Below, in pieces: positions 39,862-49,379 of a DNA stretch of 64,000 bases. How positions within the stretch are numbered: the first letter of the stretch is position 1; the number at the start of each line of letters is the position of its first letter. Both the position numbers and the translations under genes were made by a program. The stretch covers positions 248,001-312,000 of the forward strand of contig NZ_FMZJ01000002.1 of assembly GCF_900101455.1 (NCBI RefSeq), written 5' to 3'. Below the pieces are notes generated by a model. It saw only the letters and a list, made by a program, of their open reading frames with translations, was not told the origin of the DNA and did no database searches. Source of the DNA: Sphingomonas sp. YR710. Lineage in GTDB: Bacteria; Pseudomonadota; Alphaproteobacteria; Sphingomonadales; Sphingomonadaceae.

Positions 39862-41265
39862 TTACTCGGCCAGGCCATCCTCGTGCACGATCCAATGAAC
39901 GAAGCGATGCATAGGATACATGGCGTCATGCGGCGCGCCTATGGACATGCCGCCAGCGTCGCCCAGCCGGACCACCCGCTGCGCGCCCCCGCTCGCCAGG
40001 CCGTCGCGCAGTTCGACCTGACGCGCCGGCGGATAGATGCCAACGGTCTGGGTCGCCACGTTCACGAACCTGAGTGCCTGCTTCAGGGACGGGACCATGA
40101 CCACATTGGCCGTCTTGCCGATAGGGTGGAAGTCCACCGGATCGTCCGATCGGATCACCAGCCCGCTCCCGTCGGCGACGCCCCAGACGCCGAATTCATC
40201 GTCCATCATCCGCAGCGTCTCGACCTCCTCGGCCAGGTCGCGCGGCAGGGCCGGCGCCTTGCTCGTGCTGGCGGTGTGTTCCAGCAGCTTCTGGCTCAGC
40301 CGTTCGCAGAAGCGGTCGACCTTGTTGCGCTCGCCTTCGATGAAGATGAAGCGGCTGGAGGTGCAGGCTTCCTGGTTGCTCATGCCCACGTCGCGGGCGG
40401 CCGCGCCGGCGACCTGGTCAAGGGTTGCTTCCGACTCGAAGACCTCCTCGCCGATCATCGATATTGAGGTCTTGGGGTCGAAGGAGACCAGCTGGAGGCC
40501 GGGCATCAGATATTTGATGACATTGCTGATGGCGTCACCGCCGCCCCAGGCGACGATCTTGTCGAAGAATTGTGGCCGGTAGATCGCCCGCTCGACCGCC
40601 TCGTCACCGCCCCGCCAGTACACCGCCGACATCGACCTCGGCACCGGATGATCGGGGTCAACCTCCAGCATCGTCCGCAGGAAAGCCACCGCCATGAAGG
40701 GGTCGCTCGAGCCCATCTTGAACAGGTTCACCGCCTTCACCATCGCGCCGAAGGCGATCGACTGGATGGCCGCGACGGGCGAATTGCCCGGCAGCACGTG
40801 GATCAGCCGCGGCGGAAAGGCACGCACGAAGCTCCGCCGGCCCTGGCTGTCGATGCGCGGGCTCCAGTCGTCGAGGACGCGCGGATCGGCGAAGTTCTGC
40901 TCGACATGTTCCATCAGGATGTTCTTGTCGAGGAAGTGGGCCGCGAACTTCAGGTTCGCGTCGAGGACCTTCGGCGTCATGACGTTGGTCATGGCGATTC
41001 GGTCGACGCATTCCTGCAGGAACGGGTTCCGGGCGAGATCCATGCGCTGCCCCGTCTCGGCCAGGAAGTCGATGATCTCCGCCAGCGGCACATCGAACAG
41101 CGGACCGGGTTGCGTCCTGGGCGCGACGACGGCGTCAAGATCGAGGCCTGGCGTCACGAACTCCACGTCCAGATCGCGCGACCGGTGGCGGGCGTCGGCG
41201 CCTTCAACCACCTTGCCCTGGATGAAGAAGGGGGCGCTGACGGCGGTGTCGGCAATCTGGTTCAT
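39862..41265 (-). CDS. LuxC-like acyl-CoA / acyl-protein reductase
   Basis: A 467-residue protein of the LuxC family (PF05893), NADPH-dependent reductases that turn activated fatty acids into aldehydes. FPPRLIHVLPGNSPVAAI (near residue 155) is the dinucleotide-binding segment, and SNQEACTSSRFIF contains the active-site cysteine, C301, on which the acyl group is transferred. It is shorter by tens of residues than LuxC of Vibrio but has all core segments. The start at 41265 overlaps the upstream LuxE-like stop (ATGA). No luxA, luxB or luxD is present in the window. Confidence 0.85.
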   Translation of the reverse strand: MNQIADTAVSAPFFIQGKVVEGADARHRSRDLDVEFVTPGLDLDAVVAPRTQPGPLFDVPLAEIIDFLAETGQRMDLARNPFLQECVDRIAMTNVMTPKVLDANLKFAAHFLDKNILMEHVEQNFADPRVLDDWSPRIDSQGRRSFVRAFPPRLIHVLPGNSPVAAIQSIAFGAMVKAVNLFKMGSSDPFMAVAFLRTMLEVDPDHPVPRSMSAVYWRGGDEAVERAIYRPQFFDKIVAWGGGDAISNVIKYLMPGLQLVSFDPKTSISMIGEEVFESEATLDQVAGAAARDVGMSNQEACTSSRFIFIEGERNKVDRFCERLSQKLLEHTASTSKAPALPRDLAEEVETLRMMDDEFGVWGVADGSGLVIRSDDPVDFHPIGKTANVVMVPSLKQALRFVNVATQTVGIYPPARQVELRDGLASGGAQRVVRLGDAGGMSIGAPHDAMYPMHRFVHWIVHEDGLAE

Positions 41266-42626
41266 GACACGCCCCGCACATAAGCGTCGATCGCACCGGC
41301 GCAGGCGATCTTGTCGCCGCTTGCGCCGTCGGCGTAACGCTGGATGTCGTCGGCGATCGACGGGCTTCTGGCGCCGCATGCGCAGCGCTCCCAGGTGACG
41401 CGGACCTTGTCGCCGGAGATGACCCCGCCCCAGCGGCCGTCAAGCGACAGGTCGAAGAAAGCGGCGCGGCCTTCCACCTCGCCGGTTTTCGGCGGCTCGA
41501 TCAGCTTCTCCCCGGCCTCGTCCAGCAGTAGCAGCATGGTCCAGGCCGGCATATGGTAGCGACCGCACCGGCAGCGTGGCGCGTTGGAGTTCAGTTCCTG
41601 CATGCCGTAGCCCATGATGGTGTTCTGCGGCGACAGGTTGAACGTCTGCGAGATGACCTCGCGATAGTTCGCCGGAACCTGCGCTCGTTTGAGGCCGCCG
41701 GTCATGTACACGGTGTTTTCGGGGTGAAAGTCCTTGGCGGCAAAACCGCGGGCGCGCACCCCCTCGGCCAGGCGGTAGAGCGCCGCGAACATGGTGCTGA
41801 TGTGCAGCTTCTCATGGCGGTGTGCGATGACCGCCTCGACCGTCTGCTCGATCGCCGAGTCCATCGCCTTCTGCCGCGCCGCCGACTCCGCCTCGTAACG
41901 GGCGATTTCGCTGGGCGTCGCGATCCCATCGGCCAGCTTCTTGCGCAGCACGATCATTTCCGTGACGGCACCGACGGTGATCGTCGGCGTGTTCGGGGTG
42001 AGAGGAGCCAGGCCCTTGGCGGCGATCGCCTCCATCATCGGCCGGCCGCTCGCCCGGGCCCGCGGCGAGGAAGCGGTCTGGCCGATGCCGACGATGCGGC
42101 GATCCTGGTTTGGCTTCAGCCCGGCCCAGATCAGCGCCTGCAGCAGGCTCTGGCCGGAGAATTCGAGGTCCCGCGCGTTTGCGGTCATCATCGCGCACTT
42201 GCCGGTCGTTCCGCTCGAGCAGGAGACATAGTGGCCCTGGCTCTCCAGGCGACCGAGCCAGTCGTCGAGCCCGTTCACATCGGACGTGTCGATCGGCTCG
42301 ACGCGGCCAGTGGTGACGGTGTCGAGCCAGCGGCCCATCCGGTCCCACTTCTGTTCGGTGAGCCAGCTTTCGGGATAGCTCTTATACGCCGTGTGCGCGA
42401 ACAGCAGCGGGACGATGTCGCTCGCCTGCCGAACCTGCGAGACACCGCCGGCCTCGGCCCGATTGCGCAGCAGTTTGATCTTGTCGATCCGGTCCTGAAA
42501 CCGCTCATTCATCGCCTCGAGCTGCAGGGGCAGCATCTCGGCGATGTCGTAATCGAATGCGGCCTCCGTCCTGGCCACCTCTAACAGCGCGTCCACCTTG
42601 GAGGTGACATCCACGGCCGTGTTCAT
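41262..42626 (-). CDS. LuxE-like acyl-adenylate-forming synthetase
   Basis: A 454-residue adenylate-forming enzyme of the LuxE/PaaK-like group. SCSSGTTGKCAM (S137-K143) is the ATP-binding loop, YGMQELN (near residue 340) is the adenylate-forming A5 motif and SGDKVRV is motif A7. It carries two CxC pairs (C352, C354 and C415, C417), as in some phenylacetate-CoA-ligase-like proteins, which may bind zinc. LuxE activates a fatty acid and passes it to LuxC. AGGAG lies 7 bases before the ATG at 42626. It leads the luxE-luxC-dioxygenase run. Confidence 0.83.
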   Translation of the reverse strand: MNTAVDVTSKVDALLEVARTEAAFDYDIAEMLPLQLEAMNERFQDRIDKIKLLRNRAEAGGVSQVRQASDIVPLLFAHTAYKSYPESWLTEQKWDRMGRWLDTVTTGRVEPIDTSDVNGLDDWLGRLESQGHYVSCSSGTTGKCAMMTANARDLEFSGQSLLQALIWAGLKPNQDRRIVGIGQTASSPRARASGRPMMEAIAAKGLAPLTPNTPTITVGAVTEMIVLRKKLADGIATPSEIARYEAESAARQKAMDSAIEQTVEAVIAHRHEKLHISTMFAALYRLAEGVRARGFAAKDFHPENTVYMTGGLKRAQVPANYREVISQTFNLSPQNTIMGYGMQELNSNAPRCRCGRYHMPAWTMLLLLDEAGEKLIEPPKTGEVEGRAAFFDLSLDGRWGGVISGDKVRVTWERCACGARSPSIADDIQRYADGASGDKIACAGAIDAYVRGVS

Positions 42627-42669
42627 GCATAATCTCCTGTGACGGCTTGCCTCTTGCGGGCTTTGCTCA

Positions 42670-42691
42670 ATAATAGCACCTGATGGTTCTA
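42670..42691. promoter_or_regulatory. Candidate operator and -10 element between TetR and LuxE-like genes
   Basis: TAGCACC (42674-42680), a 4-base gap and GGTTCTA (42685-42691) form an imperfect palindrome with one mismatch. On the minus strand, TATTAT (42675-42670) overlaps the operator and could be the -10 box for the LuxE-like gene. The TetR gene starts 38 bases to the right. A TetR repressor binding here would block the luxE-side promoter. Confidence 0.6.
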
Positions 42692-42728
42692 CTTATGGGT
42701 GGGCGCCGCCGGGGGCAAGGAGAAAACA

Positions 42729-43388
42729 TTGCAGCAGGTGGATTTGCGTTCCGCGCCGCGCAGCCGCGCCGGGCGCCCGGCCAAGGCCGAGGCCGAGCAG
42801 CGGCGCACGCTGGTGCTCGATCGCGCGCTCGAAGTCTTCCTGGAGCGTGGCTATGAGGGCGCGACGGTCGAGCTGATCGCGGCGGCCGTCGGCGCCAGCA
42901 AGCGCACCCTCTATGCGCATTACGAAGACAAGACTGCGCTCTTCAAGGCGGCGGTCGAGCGCGCCATCGAGCTCTACGCCGAGCCCGAGGGGCTGACGAT
43001 CATCGAGAGCGACGACATTGAGGAGACTCTGGTCGCGCTTGGCCGCATGCGCCTGGCGCATGTGGTCTCGCCGGTGGGCATGCGCCTGCAGCGAATCCTG
43101 AACGCAGAAGCCTACCGATTCCCCGAGATTTTCGAATGGGCGATCGAACGGGGCAGCCGGCCCATGAACATCCTGCTCGCCGCCCTGCTGCGCCGCCATG
43201 CCGCACTCGGCCGGATTGAGGTTGGCAGTCCCGAACGTGCGGCTGCCGTGTTCCTCAGCATGGTGGTCGGCGGGCCGGCGCGTCTGCTGCAAGCCGGCGG
43301 CCGGATCGATGAGGCGGAACTCGAGGAATCGGTGCGCTTCGCGGTGCGCTTGTTTCTCAGGGGCGCTCTGGTGCGTCCGGCACCGTGA
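42729..43388 (+). CDS. TetR-family transcriptional regulator
   Basis: A 219-residue TetR regulator with helix-turn-helix AEQRRTLVLDRALEVFLERGYEGATVELIAAAVGASKRTLYAHYEDKTALF. The ligand-binding part is the helical C-terminus. The TTG at 42729 is chosen because AAGGAG (42717-42722) lies 6 bases before it; a GTG at 42699 is the alternative. It is divergent from the LuxE-like gene, 102 bases apart, with a palindrome between, so it probably controls the LuxE-LuxC-dioxygenase genes. Confidence 0.9.
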   Translation: MQQVDLRSAPRSRAGRPAKAEAEQRRTLVLDRALEVFLERGYEGATVELIAAAVGASKRTLYAHYEDKTALFKAAVERAIELYAEPEGLTIIESDDIEETLVALGRMRLAHVVSPVGMRLQRILNAEAYRFPEIFEWAIERGSRPMNILLAALLRRHAALGRIEVGSPERAAAVFLSMVVGGPARLLQAGGRIDEAELEESVRFAVRLFLRGALVRPAP

Positions 43389-43427
43389 AGCGGTCACCAC
43401 TTCAGACCGCTAAGCTGTTTGAAACGA

Positions 43428-43504
43428 TGGTCGGGGAGAGAGGATTCGAACCTCCGGCCCCTGCCTCCCGAAGGCAGTGCTCTACCAGGCTGAGCTACTC
43501 CCCG
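43428..43504 (-). tRNA. tRNA-Pro (CGG)
   Basis: The minus strand folds as a standard tRNA: acceptor CGGGGAG (43504-43498) pairs with CTCCCCG, D stem GAGC region, anticodon loop TTCGGGA (anticodon CGG) and T loop TTCGAATC. CCA is encoded (43428-43430). Length 77 with CCA. Confidence 0.96.
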
Positions 43505-43620
43505 ACGGAGTTCCGGTCCTTGAAACGGCTGCGGGAGCCGACCGGATTTGGCCAAGTCGGGGCCGTATAGGTGCGTCGCCGGATCGTTGCAAGAGGCTAT
43601 CAGCGGCCGCGCGTGCGCAA

Positions 43621-44877
43621 TCAGGCAAGGCGTGGCTGCGCCTGCCGCGCGAGGGCGATAGCCATGACGGCGGCGAGCACGCCGAACAGGCCGGCGATCA
43701 TGAAGGCGTATTGATAGCTACCGGTCTGCTCGCGGATCAGCCCGGCGCCGAAGGCGGCGGTGGCGGCGCCAAGCTGGTGCCCGGTCATCACCCAGCCGAA
43801 CACGATCGGCGCGCGCACCTCGCCGAAATGGCGGTTGGCGAGCGCGAGGGTGGGCGGGACGGTGGCCACCCAATCGAGCCCGTACAGCACCGCGAACACG
43901 AGCAGGCCGTCGGTGCTGAAATCGAGGAATGGCAAAGCGATCAGCGAGAGCCCGCGCAGCGCATAATAGACGAACAGCAGCCGGCGCGGATCGTAGCGAT
44001 CGGTGAGCCAGCCCGATGCGGTGGTGCCGAACAGATCGAAGAACCCCATCAGCGACAGCAGCCCCGCCGCCGCCACGGCCGGGATACCATTATCGCCGCA
44101 ATAAGCGATCAGATGGGTGCCGACGAGGCCATTCGTGGTGAGGCCGCAGATGAAGAAGGTGCCGAACAGCATCCAGAACATCGGTTGCCGCGCGGCATCG
44201 ATCAGCGTGTTGATCGCCAGCATCGCACCGCGCGGCGGTAGCGCCCTGGCCGGCGCACCCGCTTCCTCGCCATAGCGCGCGATCCCGATCGCCGCCGGGC
44301 TTTCGGGTACGAACAGGAACACCAAAGGCATCAGCGCCACCGCGCCCAGGCCGACGAACCAGGCCACCGGCGTCCAGGCGCCCGCGCGGGTGAGCCAGGC
44401 CATGAACGGCAGGAAGATCAGCGCGCCGGTCGCCGTGCTCGCGGTCAATAGCCCCATCATCAGCCCCTGCCGCTTCGCGAACCAGCGGTTGACCATGGCG
44501 GCGCCGAGCACCGGGGCGATCGCGCCGGTGCCGATGCCGGACATCACGCCCCAGGTCAGGATATATTGCCATGGCCGGGTCATGCCGAGGCTCAGCAGGG
44601 TCGAAATCGCCATCAGCCCGAGGCCGAGCATCATCGTCCGGCGAATGCCGAGCGTCTGCATCAGCGCCGCCGCGAAGGGCCCGGTCAGGCCGTAGAGAAA
44701 GATACCGATCGCCGCCGCCGCCGAAACGGTCGTGCGGCTCCAGCCGAAATGCAGTTCGAGCGGCAGGATCAGCACGCTCGGCGCCGATCGCAAGCCGGCC
44801 GCCACCAGCAGCGCCACGAACGTGATCGCGATGACGACGATGGCATAGGATGGGGCCGAGGCCCGGCGGTAGAGCAT
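43621..44877 (-). CDS. Major facilitator superfamily transporter
   Basis: A 418-residue MFS carrier with about 12 membrane helices. It begins LYRRASAPSYAIVVIAITFV, contains the conserved DRYDPRRLLF loop in the second half (SGWLTDRYDPRR, motif A-like) and the LGIRRTMMLGLGLM segment in the first. This resembles the oxalate/formate-type or monocarboxylate subfamily. AGGACG lies 6 bases before the ATG at 44877. Its substrate is unknown. Confidence 0.88.
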   Translation of the reverse strand: MLYRRASAPSYAIVVIAITFVALLVAAGLRSAPSVLILPLELHFGWSRTTVSAAAAIGIFLYGLTGPFAAALMQTLGIRRTMMLGLGLMAISTLLSLGMTRPWQYILTWGVMSGIGTGAIAPVLGAAMVNRWFAKRQGLMMGLLTASTATGALIFLPFMAWLTRAGAWTPVAWFVGLGAVALMPLVFLFVPESPAAIGIARYGEEAGAPARALPPRGAMLAINTLIDAARQPMFWMLFGTFFICGLTTNGLVGTHLIAYCGDNGIPAVAAAGLLSLMGFFDLFGTTASGWLTDRYDPRRLLFVYYALRGLSLIALPFLDFSTDGLLVFAVLYGLDWVATVPPTLALANRHFGEVRAPIVFGWVMTGHQLGAATAAFGAGLIREQTGSYQYAFMIAGLFGVLAAVMAIALARQAQPRLA

Positions 44878-45019
44878 GTCGCGTCCTGCTGACGGAGGAG
44901 GGCTGGGCATAACCGGATTTCGGGCAGACATCGCCTGGAACAGGAAATGGGGAAATGGCGGGTTTGTGTCAATCCACGCATCTGGCCGGCCGGGTGGGGC
45001 GCTGCTATTCGCGATTCCC

Positions 45020-45616
45020 GTGGACAGTCTTCAATCGCTTGCCGTCACGCTTGGCTTTACCGACCGGCTGGAATTGCTCGCCGCCGCGCTGGGCCTTGCC
45101 AATATCGTCCTGCTCGCGCGGCGCAACATCTGGAACTACCCGTTCGCGATCGCGATGGTGATGATCTACGCAGACATCTTCCTGCGCGCCAAATTGTACA
45201 GCGATGCGCTGCTCCAGATCTTCTTCCTGATCGTCAATATCTATGGCTGGATCGTCTGGGCGCGATCGAAGGCCGACAGCGGCGCCGTCGTCGCACGGGC
45301 CTTGTCGGCGCGGCAGCGCGTAAGCTGGGGCTTAAGCGGCGCCGCCGGCATCGCGCTGTGGGGTGCGGCGATGGCGCGCTTTACCGATGCCGCCCTGCCC
45401 TGGTGGGATGCATCGATCGCGATCACCAGCGTCGTCGCGCAGATCCTGCTGTCGCGCCGCTATTGGGAGAATTGGTTGCTGTGGATCGCGGTCGATATGG
45501 TGTCGATCGGGGTCTATGCGGTGAAGGGGTTGCGGGCGACGGTCTTGCTCTATGGGATCTTTCTCATTCTATCGGTGTGGGGTTATGTCGGCTGGCGGCG
45601 GAGCGCTAAGCGATGA
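45020..45616 (+). CDS. pnuC: Nicotinamide riboside transporter PnuC
   Basis: A 198-residue PnuC-family channel. The family segments RLELLAAALGLANIVLLARRNIWNYPFAIAM, FLIVNIYGWIVW, and RYWENWLLWIAVDMVSIGVYAVKG (W-x-x-W motif) are visible in about seven membrane helices. GTG at 45020 gives the typical family N-terminus; no strong Shine-Dalgarno is present, and upstream in-frame starts are possible. It is coupled to the next gene by ATGA, forming a nicotinamide riboside salvage unit. Confidence 0.9.
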   Translation: MDSLQSLAVTLGFTDRLELLAAALGLANIVLLARRNIWNYPFAIAMVMIYADIFLRAKLYSDALLQIFFLIVNIYGWIVWARSKADSGAVVARALSARQRVSWGLSGAAGIALWGAAMARFTDAALPWWDASIAITSVVAQILLSRRYWENWLLWIAVDMVSIGVYAVKGLRATVLLYGIFLILSVWGYVGWRRSAKR

Positions 45617-46152
45617 TCGGCGGCGTCCGGCTGATCTGCCTGCACGGCCCCGAAAGCACCGGCAAGTCGACCCTGGCCGAGGCGCTGGCGCGGCATTTCG
45701 ACACGATCTGGGTGCCCGAATATGGGCGCACGTATTGTGAGGAGCATGGCACCGATTTCGCGATGAGCGATCTGGTGGCGATGGCGAAGGGGCAATATAC
45801 CGCGACGCTGGCGGCGATCCCGCGCGTGCGCCATGGGCTGCTCTTCCTCGATACGGATCCGCTGATGACCGCCGTGTGGGCCGACATGACGTTCGGCAAG
45901 CGCGATCCGTGGTTCGATCGTTTTGCCGATGTGGCAGATCTCTATCTGGTGCCGGGGATCGACCTGCCGTTCGCGCAGGACGATCTGCGGCTCCACGGCT
46001 CCGCCGAGGCGCGGCAGCTTTTCTACGATCTCAGCGTTGCCGAACTCGATCGCCGCGGCGTGCGCTGGGCGACCGTCGACGGCCCGGCCGGGGATCGGCA
46101 GGCCGCCGCACTGGCGGCGATCGGGGCGGCCGGCATCGCGCCGATCGACTGA
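45613..46152 (+). CDS. NadR-type ribosylnicotinamide kinase / NMN-adenylyltransferase-like ATPase
   Basis: A 179-residue P-loop protein matching the C-terminal kinase domain of NadR: LHGPESTGKSTLAEALARHF is the ATP loop, VPEYGRTYCEEHG is the characteristic NadR substrate segment, and DTDPLMTAVWADM follows. It lacks the NMN-adenylyltransferase and DNA-binding parts of NadR. It should phosphorylate nicotinamide riboside imported by PnuC to NMN. The start overlaps the pnuC stop (ATGA at 45613-45616). Confidence 0.9.
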   Translation: MIGGVRLICLHGPESTGKSTLAEALARHFDTIWVPEYGRTYCEEHGTDFAMSDLVAMAKGQYTATLAAIPRVRHGLLFLDTDPLMTAVWADMTFGKRDPWFDRFADVADLYLVPGIDLPFAQDDLRLHGSAEARQLFYDLSVAELDRRGVRWATVDGPAGDRQAAALAAIGAAGIAPID

Positions 46153-46232
46153 CGGCCCGCGCCGCTTTTGCTTCTGGCGCCGGGGATGCTATGGCGCCCG
46201 CAATTCCCTCGCATGCATGAGAATCCCACCCC

Positions 46233-48044
46233 GTGACCGTTCCGATCGACCGTATCCGCAATTTTTCCATCATCGCGCATATCGATCATGGCAAATCCAC
46301 GCTCGCCGACCGGCTGATCCAGCAGACCGGCGGGCTCACCGAGCGCGAAATGTCCGCGCAGGTGCTCGACAATATGGATATCGAGAAGGAACGCGGGATC
46401 ACGATCAAGGCGCAGACCGTGCGCCTGAATTACACCGCCAAGGACGGCATCGAATATACGCTGAACCTGATGGACACGCCGGGCCATGTCGACTTCGCCT
46501 ACGAAGTGTCGCGGAGTCTCGCGGCGTGCGAAGGCGCTTTGCTGGTGGTCGATGCCGCGCAGGGCGTCGAGGCGCAGACGCTCGCCAATGTCTATCAGTC
46601 GATCGAGCATGATCATGAGATCGTGCCGGTGATCAACAAGATCGATCTGCCCGCCGCCGAGCCCGACAAGGTGAAGAAGGAGATCGAGGATATTATCGGC
46701 CTGCCCGCCGACGACGCCGTGCTCGCCTCCGCCAAATCCGGAATCGGCATCACCGACGTGCTGGAAGCGATCGTCACCCGCATTCCGCCGCCCAAGGGCG
46801 ATCGCGATGCGCCGCTCAAGGCGATGCTCGTCGACAGCTGGTACGATCCCTATCTGGGGGTCGTGATCCTCGTGCGCGTGATCGAAGGCGTGCTGAAGAA
46901 GGGCCAGCTGATCAAGTTCATGGCCACCGGCACCCAGCATCTGATCGATCGGGTCGGCTGCATGCGGCCCAAGCTGGAGCAGCTGACCGAACTCGCGGCC
47001 GGCGAAATCGGCATCATCACCGCGCAGATCAAGGAAGTCAGCCAGACCGCGGTCGGCGACACGATCACCGACGCTAAGAAGCCGACCGCCGAGGCGCTAC
47101 CGGGCTTCAAGACCGTGCAGCCGGTGGTGTTCTGCGGGCTGTTCCCGGTTGACGCCGCCGATTTCGAGAAATTACGCGACAGCCTTTACAAGCTGCGCCT
47201 CAACGATGCCTCGTTCAGCTTCGAGGCCGAGAGCTCGGCGGCGTTGGGCTTCGGCTTCCGCTGCGGCTTCCTGGGCCTGCTCCATCTCGAGATCATCCAG
47301 GAGCGGCTGACCCGCGAATATGATCTGGACCTGATCACCACAGCGCCGTCGGTGGTGTACAAGATCAAGCTGGCCCACGGCAAAGGCGAGATCGAGCTGC
47401 ACAATCCGGCCGACATGCCTGACGTCATGCAGATCGCGGCGATCGAGGAACCGTGGATCGAGGCGACGATCTATGTGCCCGACGAATATCTCGGCTCGCT
47501 GCTCAAGCTGTGCCAGGATCGGCGCGGCATCCAGAAGAACCTCACCTATGTCGGCGGCCGCGCGCAGATCACCTATGAACTGCCGCTCAACGAAGTGGTG
47601 TTCGATTTCTACGACCGGTTGAAATCGATCAGCCGCGGCTATGCGAGCTTCGACTATCACCAGATCGGCTATCGCGAGGGGGACCTCGTCAAGATGAGCA
47701 TCATGGTCAACAGCGAACCGGTCGACGCGCTCAGCATGATCGTCCACCGCGGCACCGCCGAATCGCGCGGCCGCGGCATGTGCGAGCGGCTCAAGGATCT
47801 GATCCCGCGCCACCTGTTCAAGATCCCGGTGCAGGCCGCGATCGGCGGCAAAGTGATCGCCCGCGAGACGATCGCGGCGATGCGCAAGGACGTGACCGCG
47901 AAATGCTATGGCGGCGATGCCAGCCGCAAGCGCAAGCTGCTCGACAAGCAGAAAGAGGGCAAGAAGAGGATGCGCGAGTACGGCTCGGTTAGCATCCCGC
48001 AGGAGGCGTTCATCGCGGCGCTCAGGATGGGGGATGAGAGTTGA
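46233..48044 (+). CDS. lepA: Elongation factor 4 (LepA)
   Basis: A 603-residue translational GTPase. G1-G4 motifs are visible: [26 protein letters not shown] and NKIDLPAA. The LepA-specific C-terminal domain includes [22 protein letters not shown]-like sequence near the end ([16 protein letters not shown]). It acts on stalled ribosomes by back-translocation. It starts with GTG at 46233. Length is exactly that of the family. Confidence 0.98.
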   Translation: MTVPIDRIRNFSIIAHIDHGKSTLADRLIQQTGGLTEREMSAQVLDNMDIEKERGITIKAQTVRLNYTAKDGIEYTLNLMDTPGHVDFAYEVSRSLAACEGALLVVDAAQGVEAQTLANVYQSIEHDHEIVPVINKIDLPAAEPDKVKKEIEDIIGLPADDAVLASAKSGIGITDVLEAIVTRIPPPKGDRDAPLKAMLVDSWYDPYLGVVILVRVIEGVLKKGQLIKFMATGTQHLIDRVGCMRPKLEQLTELAAGEIGIITAQIKEVSQTAVGDTITDAKKPTAEALPGFKTVQPVVFCGLFPVDAADFEKLRDSLYKLRLNDASFSFEAESSAALGFGFRCGFLGLLHLEIIQERLTREYDLDLITTAPSVVYKIKLAHGKGEIELHNPADMPDVMQIAAIEEPWIEATIYVPDEYLGSLLKLCQDRRGIQKNLTYVGGRAQITYELPLNEVVFDFYDRLKSISRGYASFDYHQIGYREGDLVKMSIMVNSEPVDALSMIVHRGTAESRGRGMCERLKDLIPRHLFKIPVQAAIGGKVIARETIAAMRKDVTAKCYGGDASRKRKLLDKQKEGKKRMREYGSVSIPQEAFIAALRMGDES

Positions 48045-48591
48045 GCGCCCGCGTGTAGCGAGGGGATTGCGCAGCACTCGCCGAGTAGCACGCGATCAGG
48101 CGCCAGCTCGGCCGACGACCGGCGGGACTTTCCCCGGCCGTGTCGTTCGAAGGCGCGGCTTTGCCGCGACGGGCTCGGGTGAATGCAGGCAAGACATCAA
48201 GAGGTGATTTGTTAATTCTGTTACAAAATAATGTGCGTTAAGTAATTGTAATAACTCATTTTTCATGGAAATTGCTGCAAAAATAAATTTTGCAAGGCTG
48301 GAGGCGCCCGAAGCCCATGCCGGCCACGCCAATATACCCGATCTGCCCCCATCCACACAACCGGTTTGGCAGCGGCCCTCAGGGCAATCGGGTGAACAGC
48401 AACTGAGCGCCCAAAAACCTGTCATCCCGACGAAAGTCGAGCTCCATGGACACGAACCGTCGCATTTCCCACCGGAACGGCGCCAATCTTCCTCCTACGC
48501 GCGCATCCATGGATCCCGACTTCCGTGGGGATCACCGATATTATGCAGCAAATGAACCAACGGTAATTCACGCCCCTACGCTATCGGGTGG
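48045..48591. other. Intergenic region with an AT-rich island and a possible dispersed repeat
   Basis: The 547 bases between lepA and the convergent flavin-type gene hold no supported gene. Bases 48207-48296 are unusually AT-rich for this chromosome and contain a perfect 7-bp stem (TGCAAAA, 48276-48282, with TTTTGCA, 48288-48294) on a 5-base loop. At 48421-48540 the sequence GTCATCCCGACGAAAGTCG, and later GGATCCCGACTTCCGTGG, looks like part of a sphingomonad dispersed intergenic repeat, but this needs a genome search. Confidence 0.5.
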
Positions 48592-49074
48592 CTACACAAG
48601 TGTATCCGAAACGACGGCATGGCTGCCCTCTTCGTCCGCCCTGATCTTGCCTCCGAAAAGCAGCTTCAGCTTTCCGGTCAGCGACATATCGGCCTCCCAT
48701 AGTTCGGCTTCGTCGATGGAGAAGCGAAGCAGCGCGAGATTGGGATCGGTCTTTCCGCCAGGAAACCACGCCTCGACCGGCTTAGACCAAAGCTTGTCGA
48801 TCATGGCCGGATTGTTGTCCACCGCGACGCGGCCCGACAGGCAAGCGAAGAAGTCCTGCCCCTTCGACACGAATTGAGCCATCGCTGCCCCACCTTTCGC
48901 CAAGCGGTTATCCTTGCCGATGAAGAACCAGATCGTGTCTACCTGGTCCCTGTCGAGCTGCGCGGTCAACGGTTCTGAATGGCTTCGGCCGTCCGCGAGA
49001 CCGATCATAATAATCGGCCCCTTTTCAAGCTTGTCCCACATATGCTGCTTCAGCTTTTGTGTATTAACCGCCAC
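48592..49074 (-). CDS. Pyridoxamine 5'-phosphate oxidase-like / general stress protein
   Basis: A 160-residue protein of the split-barrel flavin-binding group related to general stress protein 26 (PF16242). Typical blocks are WDKLEKGPIIMIGLADGRSHSEPL, TIWFFIGKDNRLAKGG, and DFFACLSGRVAVDNNP. The GTG at 49074 is chosen because AGGAG lies 6 bases before it; an earlier TTG start is possible. These proteins bind FMN or F420-type cofactors or heme; the function is not defined by sequence. Confidence 0.85.
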   Translation of the reverse strand: MAVNTQKLKQHMWDKLEKGPIIMIGLADGRSHSEPLTAQLDRDQVDTIWFFIGKDNRLAKGGAAMAQFVSKGQDFFACLSGRVAVDNNPAMIDKLWSKPVEAWFPGGKTDPNLALLRFSIDEAELWEADMSLTGKLKLLFGGKIRADEEGSHAVVSDTLV

Positions 49075-49379
49075 TTCAATCTCCTCAGGCTGAGCAACAG
49101 ACAACGCGAGGGATCAATCTGGGTTTCGCGTCACAACGGGCGATAGAAGACAAAAACCGCAATCCGTCCTTTCCTGTGTTTCGCGGATCGGTACACCGGT
49201 ATGGTGAGCAACTCGCGCGGATAACCTGCCGGTCGGCAATACGCCTCAGTATCGGCCGTTGGAGATCTCTTTATCCGACCTGAAGGCGGCCGTCTGTTTA
49301 TTGGCTCGCCTTTACCGCTGAACGTGGATGACGTTCTCATGAGGGAGGAACGCCATCCGCTTCACATCGAAGGCCGGGT

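Noticed and set aside
39862-42626. A bioluminescence (lux) operon
   Set aside because: luxA, luxB and luxD are absent in the window; only LuxC- and LuxE-like enzymes are present.
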